Source: Sphingobacterium wenxiniae (lineage in GTDB: Bacteria > Bacteroidota > Bacteroidia > Sphingobacteriales > Sphingobacteriaceae). From it: a DNA stretch of 64,000 nt. Shown here in pieces: positions 1 to 7,701 of this stretch. The notes beneath the pieces are model-generated. The model did not search any database. It was given only the letters and a program-made list of their open reading frames with translations, and had not been told where the DNA came from. How positions within the stretch are numbered: the stretch's first letter is position 1; every line of letters begins with the position of its first letter. The stretch covers positions 372,001-436,000 of the forward strand of contig NZ_FOZZ01000002.1 of NCBI RefSeq assembly GCF_900116225.1. Direction: 5' to 3'. The position numbers and the translations under genes are program-made.

Positions 1-455
1 CCTTTTAATTGTGTATCAGCTATAGGGAAGAGCTGAGAGCTTAATTTCTCACGACTTTGCGCCACATGCGACATGATATCCGAATGCTCACTGATTTCCC
101 AAAGGATGGCTTTCTGCATTTCCGTGTTCTCGGAAAAATTCTCCATTTGGTTAAGAAGCATACCCTCTAGAAGACCTCTTATCTCATCTGTGGTTAGATT
201 TTGTTCTATTTTCACGGTGTCTTGTTCAAGAGAAATCCAATAATCTTTCCTTTTGATATAGGTCTCTATCAGATTTTCGACCGATCCAAAATATAAAGTA
301 ACGAGTTTCCTATCCACACCTGCAGCCCGAGCTATATTCGCAATGGTAAGTGCTGTGTATCCGCTATTTTCCAATACCGTTCCTACACCCTGAATCAGCT
401 TGTTCATGGTGCGTTCTTTATTGTTTTTTTCTCCGTTATATATTTTTCTTGCCAT
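1..455 (-). CDS. TetR/AcrR-family transcriptional regulator (3' end outside window)
   Basis: The minus strand reads open from an ATG at 455 to the window edge without a stop. The N-terminal part has the layout of a TetR DNA-binding domain: a first helix ending in NSGYTALTIANIARAAGV, then the recognition helix region DRKLVTLYFGS, close to the family pattern (G-T-x-I-A-x-x-A-G-V-x-x-x-x-x-Y-x-H-F). The following helical part would be the ligand-binding domain, whose end is not visible. No target gene can be assigned because the downstream neighbour lies outside the window; ribD is transcribed in the same direction upstream, with its own promoter. The family call is fairly sure; the ligand is unknown. 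Confidence 0.8.
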   Translation of the reverse strand, partial: MARKIYNGEKNNKERTMNKLIQGVGTVLENSGYTALTIANIARAAGVDRKLVTLYFGSVENLIETYIKRKDYWISLEQDTVKIEQNLTTDEIRGLLEGMLLNQMENFSENTEMQKAILWEISEHSDIMSHVAQSREKLSSQLFPIADTQLK

Positions 456-518
456 TGGGTTATACGAGTTGATTGCCAAAAATAGTGAAAATTTCTTTTC
501 AGTTATAAACTATTTCTG

Positions 519-1571
519 TTAACGTCGCTCATAAACGACCAATTTGTCTTGTGCAATTTTCTCTTCTCTGCAGATTGTTCCTTCAAATGTAGGAGCCTTT
601 ATACCTGTTTCCCATTGCTGTGGAGAAATAAATATGCGCGCTTCATCCCAGACTTTGGCATCGATGAAAGATTGTAAAGTTTTTGCACCACCTTCGATGA
701 TAATAGACTGTACATCCATAAGATAGAGCTGATAAAGGATGTTTTGTGGAAGGTACAATCCAAAATTTTCCAATTCAATATACTTTATATGTCCCTGCCA
801 ATCGGTTTTCACAGCGTTGAAGATAATGGTTTCCGCATCCGAACTAAATATAGCCGAATCTATGGGAAGAGACAAATCGCGGTCTATGAGGATACGTTTC
901 GGGTGTTTGCCTTTCCAAAGCCTAACGGTCAACGATGGGTTATCGACCAGTGCTGTTCGGGTTCCGACGAGGATAGCGTCTTCTTCAGCACGCCATTTGT
1001 GGACCAATTGCTTACTGGCATTATTACTGATCCATCTTTGTTCGTTTTCTTCTGGGGCAAATTTGCCATTTTGGGTTTGAGCCCATTTAAGAATAACATA
1101 AGGGCGTTGCTGCTGTATACGGGTAAAAAAACGTCGGTTAATATACTTACATTCTTCCTCCAATAGTCCTACTACCGTATCTATCCCAGCCACTTTTAGC
1201 TTGCGGATCCCTTCTCCATTCACCTTTGCAAAGATATCCATACAACCTATTACTACTTTTTTGAACCGTAACCGTACGATTAGGTCTGCACATGGCGGTG
1301 TTCTGCCAAAATGGGCGCAAGGTTCTAGGCTAACGTACAGTGTCGATTGCTGAAAAAGACAGTTGGCTTCCGTTTCACCATAGCATTGTATCGTATCATT
1401 TACGGCATTTACTTCCGCATGCGGACCACCATAGGGGGAGGTGTATCCTTCTCCTATAATTTTGTCTTCATGAACAATCACGGCACCCACCATAGGGTTA
1501 GGACTCACTGAACTGCCCCCAAGTAGAGCCAGGTCCAAACAGCGCTTCATATACTTCTCATCCTGCGTCAT
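519..1571 (-). CDS. ribD: Riboflavin biosynthesis deaminase/reductase RibD
   Basis: RibD carries out two consecutive cytosolic steps of riboflavin synthesis: deamination of the pyrimidine made from GTP, then NADPH-dependent reduction of its ribosyl side chain. The N-terminal deaminase domain has the zinc signature HAEVNA (about residue 51) and SLEPCAHFGRTPPCADLI (about 81-99), with the catalytic Glu and the zinc ligands His, Cys, Cys. The C-terminal half (from about residue 155, YVILKWAQTQNGK) is the reductase domain and ends in the IIIEGGAKTLQSF motif. The length of 350 aa is normal for the bifunctional enzyme. A consensus promoter lies just 4 nt before the chosen ATG, so the mRNA is either leaderless or starts at Met8. 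It is divergent from prmC. Confidence 0.95.
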   Translation of the reverse strand: MTQDEKYMKRCLDLALLGGSSVSPNPMVGAVIVHEDKIIGEGYTSPYGGPHAEVNAVNDTIQCYGETEANCLFQQSTLYVSLEPCAHFGRTPPCADLIVRLRFKKVVIGCMDIFAKVNGEGIRKLKVAGIDTVVGLLEEECKYINRRFFTRIQQQRPYVILKWAQTQNGKFAPEENEQRWISNNASKQLVHKWRAEEDAILVGTRTALVDNPSLTVRLWKGKHPKRILIDRDLSLPIDSAIFSSDAETIIFNAVKTDWQGHIKYIELENFGLYLPQNILYQLYLMDVQSIIIEGGAKTLQSFIDAKVWDEARIFISPQQWETGIKAPTFEGTICREEKIAQDKLVVYERR

Positions 1572-1575
1572 AGTA

Positions 1576-1605
1576 CAAACTTAGTATTTACAAAACAATA
1601 TCAAA
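1576..1605 (-). promoter_or_regulatory. Bacteroidota promoter of ribD
   Basis: On the minus strand TTTG (1602-1605), 18 nt, then TAAGTTTG (1576-1583) matches the Bacteroidota consensus TTTG-N19-TAnnTTTG. The -7 box ends only 4 nt before the ribD ATG. Confidence 0.65.
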
Positions 1606-1622
1606 AATAGTATAGGCTTTCG

Positions 1623-1630
1623 TATGTTTG
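1623..1630 (+). promoter_or_regulatory. Probable -7 box for prmC
   Basis: TATGTTTG fits the TAnnTTTG -7 consensus and stands 4 nt before the prmC ATG, mirroring the ribD promoter on the other strand. No clear TTTG -33 element is visible at the right distance, so this is the weaker of the two. Confidence 0.5.
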
Positions 1631-1634
1631 CGGA

Positions 1635-2501
1635 ATGAGAAAGTATGGAGAAATAGCAGAGCTATATGCGGAAGGATTAAAGGAAATCTACCCGAAAGAG
1701 GAAGCGCAACAGCTTTTCTTAATGACTTATTCTCATCTTACCCATAGAAAAAGTGTCTATTTTGGCTTAGATCGTAATCAAGTCGTAGGGGAGGACAAGG
1801 AGAGAGGATTTATCCGTATTCTGGAAGAACTCATGACTTCCAGACCTCTGCAACATATTCTCGGAATGGCAGATTTTTATGGTATGCATTTACAGGTCAA
1901 TGAACATACGCTTATACCCCGACCAGAAACAGAGGAACTGGTCGATTTGATTATCAAACAACATCGACAGGAAAGCACGCTTAGCGTAATAGATATAGGC
2001 ACTGGTTCTGGCTGTATAGCCATAGCCTTAAAAAAGCATCTGCCACAAGCGGAGATAAGCGCGATGGATATTTCAACAGAGGCAGTCCAATTAGCACGGA
2101 AAAATGCTTTGAACCAAGAGGTCGATATAGCATTTATGGAAGCTGATGTATTGGAATGGGATGTTTTTATGCCAGAGGAACTGCAATTTGATGTTGTGGT
2201 CAGCAATCCGCCGTATATTACTCCTCAGGAAAAAGAACAGATGCACCGTAATGTTTTACTATTTGAACCGCATACTGCTTTATTCGTGGAGGAGCATGCA
2301 CCCTTGCTTTTTTATGATGTTATAGCGCAAATGGCAAAAAAACATTTACGTCCCGAAGGAATGTTGTATTTTGAAATTAATCAATATTTAGGAAAAGAAA
2401 CGGTCGATTTATTGGAGAAAAAGGGGTTTGTGAACGTTCAATTATTGCAGGATATTAATGGCGTAGATCGCATGGTGTGCGCCAGTCAATATTTAAGGTG
2501 A
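1635..2501 (+). CDS. prmC: Release factor glutamine methyltransferase PrmC (HemK)
   Basis: PrmC methylates the glutamine of the GGQ motif in peptide chain release factors using SAM, which improves termination. The sequence has the helical N-terminal release-factor-binding domain, then a class I methyltransferase fold with the SAM motif VIDIGTGSGCIAIALKK (about residues 118-134) and the diagnostic NPPYI motif (about 191-195) that holds the target glutamine. The length of 288 aa is typical. The gene is divergently paired with ribD and followed by tRNA-Lys, which has its own promoter. Confidence 0.95.
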   Translation: MRKYGEIAELYAEGLKEIYPKEEAQQLFLMTYSHLTHRKSVYFGLDRNQVVGEDKERGFIRILEELMTSRPLQHILGMADFYGMHLQVNEHTLIPRPETEELVDLIIKQHRQESTLSVIDIGTGSGCIAIALKKHLPQAEISAMDISTEAVQLARKNALNQEVDIAFMEADVLEWDVFMPEELQFDVVVSNPPYITPQEKEQMHRNVLLFEPHTALFVEEHAPLLFYDVIAQMAKKHLRPEGMLYFEINQYLGKETVDLLEKKGFVNVQLLQDINGVDRMVCASQYLR

Positions 2502-2560
2502 TTTTTTTGTTCTGAATAACAGTGTTTTAAAAGGTAATCTTAAAAATAAAGCGCAATAGA

Positions 2561-2592
2561 TTTGGTGGAAGTGAACAATTTTTCTACCTTTG
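2561..2592 (+). promoter_or_regulatory. Promoter of tRNA-Lys
   Basis: TTTG (2561-2564), 20 nt, TACCTTTG (2585-2592) is a near-perfect Bacteroidota promoter, about 42 nt before the tRNA 5' end. Confidence 0.7.
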
Positions 2593-2634
2593 CATCACTT
2601 CAAACAACGAAGGTTACTTCCAAAAAAGAAGTAG

Positions 2635-2707
2635 GATTCCGTAGCTCAGCTGGTAGAGCAATACACTTTTAATGTATGGGTCCTGGGTTCGAGTCCCAGC
2701 GGGATCA
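2635..2707 (+). tRNA. tRNA-Lys (anticodon TTT); ICE integration target
   Basis: The 73-nt cloverleaf has acceptor arms GATTCCG/CGGGATC with discriminator A, D arm GCTCAGCTGGTAGAGC, anticodon stem ATACA/TGTAT with loop CTTTTAA (anticodon TTT), and T arm CTGGG-TTCGAGT-CCCAG. CCA is not encoded. The integrated element begins right after its 3' end, and the recombinase frame reads antisense through most of it. Confidence 0.95.
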
Positions 2708-4247
2708 CATCTTGGGACAAGTCTAAAAATGATAGACTTGTCCCATTTTTTTTGCCTTGTAACTTACTGTTATTCTGATAGATAAGAGCAATCGCAGAAT
2801 TTAGCCTCGGAGTTCGATGTTGTGTTCCGTCAAATTCCAAAAAATCAGGGAACATCGAACTCACTATAAGCCTTTTTTCCTCAATATCGCCGTTTTCATA
2901 GCGTCTATCAATGTTTGCAACCTTTTTTAAGGTGGATGCTACCAAGTCTTTTATCTCCGTTCCCACTACTGCCAAGTCGTTTAATCTACGTTCCAAAACC
3001 TCAATCTTTCCTTTGGTCAATTTCTTTACTTCTTGGAAATCGTCATCTGCCATTTCTCCATCGGCATTTTTCAAAAGCGAATTTTGATAGCGTTTGTTCA
3101 ACGCATCAATCTCACCTATGATATTTGCCCGTTCCGTGTTTTGGGCTTTGGTTTTGTTATTGAAGTCTTTTATAAAGGCTTCGATAAAAACATCGACCAT
3201 ACCCTCTTTTGGTGATAGATGCCGTAACTGTTTTAAGAAAGCCTCATTGGTGGTTTCGGCTTTGAACCGTACTCCGCAGGAAGAAGTGCAATGATAGTAG
3301 TAATAGTAATTGCCCATCTTGCCCTTTGAGGCACTTCCTGTGAGCATCCTATTACAATTAGGATTAGGGCATTTAATAAACCCTCTAAGCGGTAGATTGT
3401 CCATAGCCACGATTTTAGGCTTTACAGCCCTCTTTCTCCCATCGAGAATATCCTGTACATCCGCAAATGTCTTTTCGCTGATTAATGGCTCATGCTGTCC
3501 TTTGACAAAATATCCCTTTTCCTCTTTGTAGGGAGGAATGAATATTTTGCCACAGTACAAGGGGTTTCGGACGGCTACCCAAAAGTTATTTTTGCTGAAC
3601 CGACCTTTTCCATCGGCTTTCTCCCGAACCATTTTCCATATCTGTTCCGTATTGAAGTTATTGGAAACGATTTGCTCAAACGCCCATTTTAATATGGGTG
3701 CTTCAAAATCATGGGGTGCAATGAACTTCTTTTTGCCCTCTGTTATCTTATTGACATATCCCAAAGGAGCAGTTCCCATATACCGCCCCTCTTTTTTCGC
3801 CCTACGCATTCCGTGAAAAACATTTAATGCACGCCTGTCGTTCTCAACTTCCGGTGAAGCGAGATAGAATGCAAGCATGATTTTATTTTCGGGAATGGTA
3901 AGGTCTAAGGGCTGTTCTATCGCAACAGGCTCAACGCCATGTGTCCGTAACTGGTTAATCATTTGGTACGCATCACCTGCGTTCCTACTGAACCTATCCC
4001 ATTTGGTAAATAATATTATTGACCCCGCTTTGTTGTTTTTTGTTTTACGCAGGTTGGACAAATATTTCTGCCACTCTGGACGTTTGAAAGATTTTGCCGA
4101 ATGGTCTTCTATGTAAACATCCCTTACCGGAATGCCTTTTATCTCGCAATATTTTCTTAATCGATCTTCTTGGTCACGTTGCGAATATCCCTTGTCCGCT
4201 TGCTCGTCTGTCGATACACGTATGTATAAATCTGCCTTTCTCATCAC
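2646..4247 (-). CDS. Large serine recombinase (ICE integrase)
   Basis: This enzyme should integrate and excise the ICE by site-specific recombination at tRNA-Lys. The N-terminal resolvase domain begins ADLYIRVSTDEQADKGYS, containing the catalytic serine (S13), and the hinge region has the family motif KWDRFSRNAGD (about residues 82-92). The middle recombinase domain includes PLGYVNK and NPLYCGK. A zinc ribbon follows (CPNPNC then CTSSC, about 294-328), then a coiled coil (about 360-440). The length of 533 aa is normal. The last residues (from about GLEPRTHTLK) are encoded by the antisense of tRNA-Lys and the stop codon lies in the tRNA D arm, so this C-terminus exists only in the integrated state. 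A 53-aa gene sits directly upstream. Confidence 0.93.
   Translation of the reverse strand: MMRKADLYIRVSTDEQADKGYSQRDQEDRLRKYCEIKGIPVRDVYIEDHSAKSFKRPEWQKYLSNLRKTKNNKAGSIILFTKWDRFSRNAGDAYQMINQLRTHGVEPVAIEQPLDLTIPENKIMLAFYLASPEVENDRRALNVFHGMRRAKKEGRYMGTAPLGYVNKITEGKKKFIAPHDFEAPILKWAFEQIVSNNFNTEQIWKMVREKADGKGRFSKNNFWVAVRNPLYCGKIFIPPYKEEKGYFVKGQHEPLISEKTFADVQDILDGRKRAVKPKIVAMDNLPLRGFIKCPNPNCNRMLTGSASKGKMGNYYYYYHCTSSCGVRFKAETTNEAFLKQLRHLSPKEGMVDVFIEAFIKDFNNKTKAQNTERANIIGEIDALNKRYQNSLLKNADGEMADDDFQEVKKLTKGKIEVLERRLNDLAVVGTEIKDLVASTLKKVANIDRRYENGDIEEKRLIVSSMFPDFLEFDGTQHRTPRLNSAIALIYQNNSKLQGKKNGTSLSFLDLSQDVIPLGLEPRTHTLKVYCSTS
2713..2757 (+). terminator. Rho-independent terminator after tRNA-Lys
   Basis: A 12-bp perfect stem, TGGGACAAGTCT with AGACTTGTCCCA, and a 9-nt loop are followed by a run of eight T. 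A diverged copy of the same hairpin sits at the right ICE junction (42594-42632), so it is probably part of the element end rather than the host. Confidence 0.8.
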
Positions 4248-4270
4248 AACAGTTTTCCTTGTTCATTAGG

Positions 4271-4432
4271 TTAAAGTTTTCCTCTTAGATACTGGTTAAC
4301 TGCAATGTCAGCTATCTTCTTTACAAACTCCAAGATGGTTTTTGCTTCCTCTAAATCGACCTCTGTTCCTTTCTTTTTCAAGATTTGCACAACTCTTTCG
4401 GGAGTTAAATCGTTCGCTTTTTCTTTCTCCAT
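4271..4432 (-). CDS. Small conserved-looking protein upstream of the recombinase (53 aa)
   Basis: A short frame runs from an ATG at 4432 to a TAA at 4271 and encodes a charged, helical 53-aa protein (MEKEKANDLTPERVV... ending NQYLRGKL). It lies 23 nt upstream of the recombinase start, in the same direction. The frame stays open about 100 nt upstream of the ATG, so a longer start is possible. I do not recognise the family. Its position would suit an accessory or directionality factor for the recombinase, but that is inference from context alone. Confidence 0.55.
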   Translation of the reverse strand: MEKEKANDLTPERVVQILKKKGTEVDLEEAKTILEFVKKIADIAVNQYLRGKL

Positions 4433-5091
4433 CTTCAACTCTATTTTGCTTGTTAACCGAGCGGAATAATCCGCATCACGAACAAACTTATAGATATGAT
4501 GGAATGGCTCTTTGAATATGTCTTTGGATTGAATTACTTGGCTTAGATTGGCTCAAAGCGTTAATATAGCCAAAGCACATTTACGGCATTTACTCCGCTA
4601 CTTACCGTAAAAGAGCTTATGGCTATGATTGGGAACAGGAGATTGAAGATGTCGCTCCACAGAGTAGCTGTTTCACTCCAAACTTCAACCACCTGTTGCT
4701 GTATGGATTAACATTAAATTCTTTCTGAACCATTTCGGCAATGCTATCCTCATTACTTCCACGATTTGTTTTATCCGAAAGCCAGTATGCCTGTTGTTCA
4801 CGTTTCATGGAGCAAAGGTTGGACGTGTTCTTAACGGAGGCAAAAGGTCATGCAAGTTTGAAAAAAAATCTCCACCCGTTGGGTAGTATTTGTTTTCCAA
4901 AACCTTGTGCATCCTAAACACTAACCTAAACTGCTCCCGAAACGAAACACAGCATACTCCGGCTCTTTACACGAATAAAAAAAATGTCAGGCATGAGGAA
5001 TAGAAGCATTGGAAATGGTATTGAAACAAAACAACAGCACCACCTCTCATTGCCGAATAAATCAAAAAAATTAATTCAAAACAGTAAAGAA
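4433..5091. other. Gene-poor, probably decayed stretch between recombinase and ardA
   Basis: No convincing gene is visible. Short open stretches on both strands (for example 4623-4808 minus) look like fragments of lost genes. The part from about 4805 to 5075 has a diverged second copy at about 42800-43065, just outside the right end of the ICE, showing that it belongs to the conserved left end of this element family. Confidence 0.5.
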
Positions 5092-5625
5092 ATGACACAT
5101 CAAATAATCACATCGGAAGCAAGGGTATATGTCGGCACATACGCAAAATATAATGACGGTTCAATCTTCGGGGAGTGGCTAACGCTATCCGACTATGCGG
5201 ACAAAGACGAATTTTACGATGCTTGCAGGGAGTTGCACGATGACGAGGAAGACCCCGAATTTATGTTTCAAGATTACGAAAATATCCCCAACGGCTTAAT
5301 CGGCGAATGTTGGATAAGCGACAGCATATTTGACGTTTTAGAGGCTTTGGAAGATATGGACGAGAGCCGACAAGAAGCATTCCTAATATGGTGCAACAAT
5401 GGACACCGTAAGCTATCCGAAGGCGATATTGACGACCTAATAAGCGACTTTGACGATGACTATATAGGCGAATACAAGGACGAGGAAGATTTTGCCTATG
5501 AGCAGGTAGAACAAATGGACTTGCCCGAATTTGCAAAAAGGTACTTCGATTATGAGGCTTATGCCCGTGACCTGTTTTGCGGTGATTATTGGAGCGATGG
5601 AGGTCATGTATTTTACAATTCCTAA
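5092..5625 (+). CDS. ardA: Antirestriction protein ArdA
   Basis: ArdA proteins mimic B-form DNA and block type I restriction-modification enzymes, protecting incoming conjugative DNA. The 177-aa product is very acidic (many DDE, EED and DDY runs) and starts with the typical ARVYVGTYAKYNDGSIFGEW, followed by EFYDACRELHDDEEDPEFMFQDYE and a C-terminal FDYEAYARDLFCGDYW. The ATG at 5092 is chosen because the family similarity starts immediately after it; the open frame upstream (to 4984) lacks acidic character and overlaps the duplicated end region. As one of the first genes behind the recombinase it is well placed for early entry protection. Confidence 0.88.
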   Translation: MTHQIITSEARVYVGTYAKYNDGSIFGEWLTLSDYADKDEFYDACRELHDDEEDPEFMFQDYENIPNGLIGECWISDSIFDVLEALEDMDESRQEAFLIWCNNGHRKLSEGDIDDLISDFDDDYIGEYKDEEDFAYEQVEQMDLPEFAKRYFDYEAYARDLFCGDYWSDGGHVFYNS

Positions 5626-5630
5626 CCCAC

Positions 5631-5658
5631 AGGCGACCGCCTGCAAAGGTGGTCGCCT
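5631..5658. terminator. GC-rich hairpin after ardA
   Basis: AGGCGACCGCC pairs with GGTGGTCGCCT (10 of 11 positions) around a 6-nt loop, 6 nt after the ardA stop. No T tract follows, so termination is plausible but not certain. Confidence 0.45.
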
Positions 5659-5757
5659 ATCAAAAATCAAAGCTATGATAATAGAAACTTATAGAGCGAC
5701 CGTAAAACATGATACGGGCGTGATACGAAAAAAATCTTTAGCCTAAAATTCGGTCGG

Positions 5758-5800
5758 GCAAAAAGACAGATCCTCCCCCAGGTCGGAACCGTCTTTTTGC
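5758..5800. repeat. 10-bp perfect inverted repeat
   Basis: GCAAAAAGAC (5758-5767) and GTCTTTTTGC (5791-5800) are perfect reverse complements separated by 23 nt, in the non-coding stretch 5659-5893. On either strand the right arm could act as the T-rich side of a terminator. No gene is visible in this stretch. Confidence 0.4.
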
Positions 5801-5893
5801 GGACAGCGGAACAACCCTTTTGTAAATGCTACGCTCCAAAATGCCAACACATCTGCATTTACCAAATAGGTTGGTCGTGGACTACTTTCTTTC

Positions 5894-6007
5894 ATGAGTG
5901 AGACGAAAAAGAAAGTAGCAAAGAAACCAGAGTATTATCAATTAGCTCTTTTTGAGGATGTAAAGGACGTTATTTTTACTAAATTTGTTGTTGACAAATT
6001 ATTATAA
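5894..6007 (+). CDS. Small hypothetical protein (37 aa)
   Basis: A short frame runs from ATG 5894 to TAA 6007. It encodes a lysine-rich start (MSETKKKVAKK) and then PEYYQLALFEDVKDVIFTKF. It lies 14 nt before the next gene, in the same direction, and seems to head a three-gene group. Function unknown; it may be a remnant of a longer protein. Confidence 0.4.
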   Translation: MSETKKKVAKKPEYYQLALFEDVKDVIFTKFVVDKLL

Positions 6008-6021
6008 ACCCAAGTAAAGCA

Positions 6022-6267
6022 ATGGCGGTAATTTTAAAAAAAGATGAAAAAATTGGTAACGTGGTAAACAGCCTAGCTAAAGAGTTTGGTATCGAAGATT
6101 TTATTGACAAGTTTATCGAACTATATCCAAAAGACTACGCTAAAATTAAAAAAACTTATGCAGAACACACCAAAGACCTAAAGTTGGGAAAAAAGCAACC
6201 TATGCCCAACCCAAAACAATATTTGACAAATGCTTTAAATGTATGGACAAAAGCCAATAAAAAATAA
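6022..6267 (+). CDS. Hypothetical small helical protein (81 aa)
   Basis: The product is a basic, predicted helical protein with no signal peptide or membrane segment: GIEDFIDKFIELYPKDYAKI in the first half and PMPNPKQYLTNALNVWTKA near the end. It is followed after 2 nt by a membrane-anchored coiled-coil protein, so the two are probably cotranscribed. I do not recognise the family. It sits in the ICE cargo zone near ardA, where anti-defence or addiction functions are common, but nothing in the sequence proves such a role. Confidence 0.6.
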   Translation: MAVILKKDEKIGNVVNSLAKEFGIEDFIDKFIELYPKDYAKIKKTYAEHTKDLKLGKKQPMPNPKQYLTNALNVWTKANKK

Positions 6268-6269
6268 CT

Positions 6270-6989
6270 ATGACAGGAGAGCAATTTATTCAAATAATAA
6301 TCGAAGTAATACTATTTTTAATAGTCTCATACTTTCTTTTCTATAATTCATGGCTAAAGCAACTTGGCAAAGAGACTGCCAAGCTATCAACGGCAGAGGA
6401 GTTAACACGATTGACCGAAAATGTCAAAAAAGATTTTCATGAACAAATTGAGAGTTATAAAAGCAAACTGAATGAAGAATTAACTTTGAAAATTGAACCA
6501 ATCAAATCAGAACTTGCTAAAGCCAACATTACGCATCAAATTCAATTTGGTTTTTTGCATCAAGAAAGAGCCAAAGTTATAGTTGCACTCTATCAGAAAC
6601 TTGTAGAATTACATTCTGCAATGATTGACTGGACAAACTTTATGCATGAAATAAGAGAAGATGCCGAAAAGGAAAGCCAAGAGAGAAATAGACGAGCAAG
6701 TACCGCACTATATGATTTTAGAAATTTCTACCTCCTTAATAAGCTCTTTTTTCCTCAATCAATCTGTGCGTATATTGATGAAGTATTTACAGAATATTGG
6801 GATAAAGGCTGGGATTTTGGATATCGTCAAGACAGAATAAGAAGTGGGAGTTTAACAGGGGATTATTATAAATCTTACCTTGAAGATATGTCTAAAATTT
6901 CAGATGAACTAAAAAACAAACTACCCATAAAAATTGCGGAGCTTGAAACAAAATTTCGTAAGATTTTGAATGTTGAAGATGAGTTATAA
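6270..6989 (+). CDS. Hypothetical membrane-anchored coiled-coil protein (239 aa)
   Basis: An N-terminal transmembrane helix (about residues 8-26, IIIEVILFLIVSYFLFY) is followed by a charged coiled coil (about 35-85, with the heptad-like LTENVKKDFHEQIESYKSKL) and a helical C-terminal domain of about 140 residues rich in aromatic residues. This is an inner-membrane anchor with a cytosolic domain. It forms a tight pair with the 81-aa gene before it (2-nt gap). No family assigned. A cell-surface or phage-exclusion role is possible but not supported by a motif. Confidence 0.65.
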   Translation: MTGEQFIQIIIEVILFLIVSYFLFYNSWLKQLGKETAKLSTAEELTRLTENVKKDFHEQIESYKSKLNEELTLKIEPIKSELAKANITHQIQFGFLHQERAKVIVALYQKLVELHSAMIDWTNFMHEIREDAEKESQERNRRASTALYDFRNFYLLNKLFFPQSICAYIDEVFTEYWDKGWDFGYRQDRIRSGSLTGDYYKSYLEDMSKISDELKNKLPIKIAELETKFRKILNVEDEL

Positions 6990-7023
6990 TAAATGAGGTT
7001 TTTAGAGCCTCTTTAATAGATAA

Positions 7024-7404
7024 TTAGCCATTGACCACCCCGTCAATGGCTTTTTTCATGTCATTGCCAATCAGCACATATTTTGAAAAGCCAAGCTCCC
7101 CAAGTTCTCTGATAATTTTTTCATCATCCATATCACTATGGGCAATTAGCTTCAATTTAGGGTATTGACTTCTTAATTCCCGTAAATGTTTCATGATGCC
7201 TTTATCAGAAAAATCGAGGTCGATGATGCAGATATTGGGTAACGATTTTAATGCTGACAGTTGATTTATCCCATCCACAACGTTATCTGAACGAAAGACA
7301 ATGTCTACCCCCGAAGAAACGAGGTCATCATGCATTAAATCCATCACTGGGCTTCTATCATTGATAAATACTGTGGTAATTCGGTTTATGTTCTTAGTCT
7401 CCAT
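7024..7404 (-). CDS. Stand-alone response-regulator receiver-like protein (126 aa)
   Basis: The product has the alternating strand/helix layout of a CheY-like receiver: TTVFINDRSP at the N-terminus (acidic residue D16), the phospho-acceptor strand NICIIDLDFSD (probably D62), LKLIAHSD with S90, and GFSKYVLIG at the end. The lysine expected in the last strand (as in GYLLK of LuxR-type receivers) is replaced by isoleucine, so phosphorylation signalling may be altered. No output domain is present. I chose the ATG at 7404; the open frame beyond it is low-complexity and unrelated. Partner kinase unknown. Confidence 0.65.
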   Translation of the reverse strand: METKNINRITTVFINDRSPVMDLMHDDLVSSGVDIVFRSDNVVDGINQLSALKSLPNICIIDLDFSDKGIMKHLRELRSQYPKLKLIAHSDMDDEKIIRELGELGFSKYVLIGNDMKKAIDGVVNG

Positions 7405-7701
7405 ATGGACGTAGTTTTTTATTCTGTATGGAGTGCCTGCAATAAAAAAGCGCAGGCAACTACACTTACCGACATTAAGGCACTGGTACGCCCGACCACC
7501 GAATAAGAGAGTACCCACGCCTATAGCATGAGCATTCTTACTTATTGCCTCGGGGTCTAAAAATTACCAGTTTTTAATGTCGAGACTTAAAGCAAAAACA
7601 CTTTAAGAATTTTAATATTTTACAATAGCAAAGATAGTGAACGCAACATTATGAGGCAATACCATCACGATGAAATTCTATCTCCGTAATTTCATTTCTC
7701 A
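7405..7701. other. Intergenic stretch, nothing recognised
   Basis: AT-rich sequence between two minus-strand genes. I see only short inverted repeats (for example TGAAATT...AATTTCA near 7670-7693) and no convincing gene. Confidence 0.4.

Noticed and set aside
4623-4808. 61-aa minus-strand frame before ardA
   Set aside because: No start context, partner or recognised motif; more likely a fragment in a decayed stretch and therefore mentioned only as part of the gap.
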